Shown: positions 62,732-64,000 of the stretch, in pieces
Numbering within the stretch: the first letter of the stretch is position 1
Layout of the letters: every line of letters starts with the position of its first letter
Source of the DNA: Arcticibacterium sp964021845
GTDB lineage: Bacteria > Bacteroidota > Bacteroidia > Cytophagales > Spirosomataceae
Reading direction: 5' to 3'
Assembly: GCF_964021845.1 (NCBI RefSeq)
Contig: NZ_CAXHZC010000003.1
Coordinates: forward strand, 434,001 to 498,000
DNA: 64,000 bases
Notes under the pieces: generated by a model
The model's input: the letters and a program-made list of their open reading frames with translations, nothing else
Told to the model about the DNA's origin: nothing
Databases searched by the model: none
Translations under genes and position numbers: made by a program

Positions 62732-64000
62732 TGATGAAAAAAATTATACAAGCATCCCTACTTCTTTTTTTGATATGCTTTGCTTCCGTGGCTCAAAAGC
62801 AAGGTTTGGCCGTTTTAGTTTCGGCAAATGAAAATTCAGGTTTTAATTCCATTATTATAGATGATTTTAAAGCTTTTAAGCGTCTTAATTCTAATCAAGA
62901 AATGTTTTACTATGATTGGGAGGAAGGCAAGAAGCTTACGCCAGTGGGAAATGATGGAACTAACCCAGTAGACAAGTTAATGTTTGTTGAACTTTACTCT
63001 GAAGTAGAAAGCCGTCCAAGATTACAGTTGGTTACAGATTCAACAGGAAAAACCGTTTCAGCATTCTACCCTATAAGGCCTGAGCTTAACTTGAAACTTA
63101 AAATAGTTGATTTAAAATCAACCGAAATTCTGTTTTTAACACAGTTCTCTTTAAATACATCATCAGATGAACTTGTGGCTTCCAATAGAGGAAGTGGAAG
63201 GTTTGATGTTTCGATTAACTTTAAAGAGTCTTTTAGTGCAGACCCATCATTTATGCGTCTGAATAACAAGGGTTTTGAAGAGGCTGAGAGAAAAGCATAT
63301 GAAAAATATAAGCAGAAAATTCATGAGAATAAGGTTGCTGCTTTTAAAGAGTTTTCTTCATACTGTGTAAGACGGTTTTATTATGCTCAGGAAGTTCTTA
63401 TTGACAAATATTTCACTATTAAAAAGGATGGTATTGTTGAAGACAAAGTAAAATTCGTTAAGTCAGATTTAAGTTTAAAGGACGGCTATTCGACTAGTGA
63501 TTATATCGACTTTTATGAGATACAAAAATTTGGAGAACATGTTTCTTATGATAAAGGATATACTTTTAAAGTTGAAAGCATTGATTCTACAGGTTCAGAA
63601 CTTAAGTTGGCAATGTTTGGAAATCAAAAAAGACTTGCAGAACTAATATTGAACGACGCCCAAGTACTTATAACGAATAACGAGTCGGTCTTGAATAATA
63701 AAGTTAGGGAAATTGGAAACGAAGAAATTCAAACGGTTGCAGTAAAAAAGAACTGTATTAACTGCTTTATGAACCTAGAGTCAAATTTAGCAGCAGTACC
63801 TTCAATTAGAGTTTTAGAAAGAGCAGACTTTGAATTTCGTCATTTCAGAGAGCTGTTGAAGTCAGAAAAGAATATTGACAATTTCTCAAACGACGATTAT
63901 TATAAAATGCTTGGAGTGCGGTATTTATTTTCAATTGAGGACGATAAGTTAACAAGCACAGATATTGAGACCGGAAGGATAATTGGGACAGAGTCTAAAG
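62731..64000 (+). CDS. exported protein with CsgG-like domain, incomplete at the window edge (>420 aa)
   Basis: The frame is open from the ATG at 62731 (or 62734, after which it reads MKKIIQASLLLFLICFASVA-Q, a signal peptide) to the end of the window, with no stop. The first two-thirds are a charged exported region I do not recognise. Near residues 340-420, 'KNCINCFMNL' precedes 'SIRVLERADFEFRHFRELLKSEKNIDNFSNDDYYKMLGVRYLFSIED'. This is a CsgG/LpoB-type 'ERxxF ... LL..E ... LGVxYL' pattern, like the one in the upstream protein. TAATG overlap with the preceding gene means coupled translation. The C-terminus is outside the window. Confidence 0.72.
   Translation, partial: MMKKIIQASLLLFLICFASVAQKQGLAVLVSANENSGFNSIIIDDFKAFKRLNSNQEMFYYDWEEGKKLTPVGNDGTNPVDKLMFVELYSEVESRPRLQLVTDSTGKTVSAFYPIRPELNLKLKIVDLKSTEILFLTQFSLNTSSDELVASNRGSGRFDVSINFKESFSADPSFMRLNNKGFEEAERKAYEKYKQKIHENKVAAFKEFSSYCVRRFYYAQEVLIDKYFTIKKDGIVEDKVKFVKSDLSLKDGYSTSDYIDFYEIQKFGEHVSYDKGYTFKVESIDSTGSELKLAMFGNQKRLAELILNDAQVLITNNESVLNNKVREIGNEEIQTVAVKKNCINCFMNLESNLAAVPSIRVLERADFEFRHFRELLKSEKNIDNFSNDDYYKMLGVRYLFSIEDDKLTSTDIETGRIIGTESK

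Noticed and set aside
1..64000. CRISPR array, insertion sequence, tRNA or rRNA
   Set aside because: I saw no regularly spaced direct repeats, transposase-like reading, or recognisable tRNA or rRNA sequence while reading through.

Overview
The window looks like chromosomal DNA of an AT-rich member of the Bacteroidota, most likely a Cytophagales-type marine or soil bacterium. This rests on a SusC/SusD pair, a fused SecDF, the start of a GldA-type gliding ABC ATPase, secreted proteins with the C-terminal '3-coathanger' tail, LytTR and LacI regulators, and TAnnTTTG promoter boxes with little Shine-Dalgarno signal. I see no rRNA, tRNA, CRISPR array, insertion sequence or prophage. Genes are tightly packed: several convergent pairs share their stop codons and one divergent pair shares its start codon.

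Layout. 1-8.3 kb: the 5' end of gldA, a lone acyl-CoA dehydrogenase under a two-operator promoter, a secreted SASA-type esterase, a DMT permease, PriA and a small holin-like membrane protein. 8.3-20.4 kb: a sugar-acid locus. SusC, SusD, RraA-like, enolase-superfamily and BASS-symporter genes run left; an AraC regulator, a gluconokinase-like FGGY kinase and an HGSNAT-like membrane acyltransferase run right. 20.4-22.5 kb: a mini-cluster of an XRE regulator and two paralogous membrane proteins, then a TauE/SafE permease. 22.6-27.8 kb: a GyrI-like protein, ribulokinase and lutABC for lactate oxidation. 27.8-35 kb: a membrane-anchored winged-helix regulator with a divergent secreted protein, then FtsX-type permease, class C serine hydrolase, TolC and LolD-type ATPase genes. 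35.3-43.7 kb: a nucleoside hydrolase, a 1409-residue beta-helix surface protein, a stand-alone LytTR protein, and a LytTR response regulator with a TPR histidine kinase. 43.9-53.8 kb: lipoproteins, mannose-1-phosphate guanylyltransferase, a class A-like serine hydrolase, secDF, PhnA/YjdM, a purple acid phosphatase-like enzyme and a small beta-barrel. 54-60.9 kb: an MFS transporter, a Tat-exported class V aminotransferase, and a LacI regulator with a near-perfect 32-bp operator in front of an isomerase / Gfo-Idh-MocA / PhyH operon. 60.9-64 kb: an orphan ORF, the frameshifted tail of an AAA-type ATPase gene, and a two-gene operon of exported CsgG/LpoB-like proteins, the second of which runs off the window.

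How the genes work together. The best functional story is the 8-19 kb locus. The dehydratase-like and aldolase-like enzymes both carry export signals and sit beside an outer-membrane import pair and an organic-acid symporter. This suggests a sugar acid could be broken down in the periplasm and its acid product imported. The 57-61 kb operon looks like a LacI-controlled route for a polyol or sugar derivative. AraB and LutABC could connect pentose and lactate use. The CsgG-like pair at the right edge and the membrane-regulator/secreted-protein pair at 28 kb are the least explained units. All functions come from reading motifs by eye; no database search was run.
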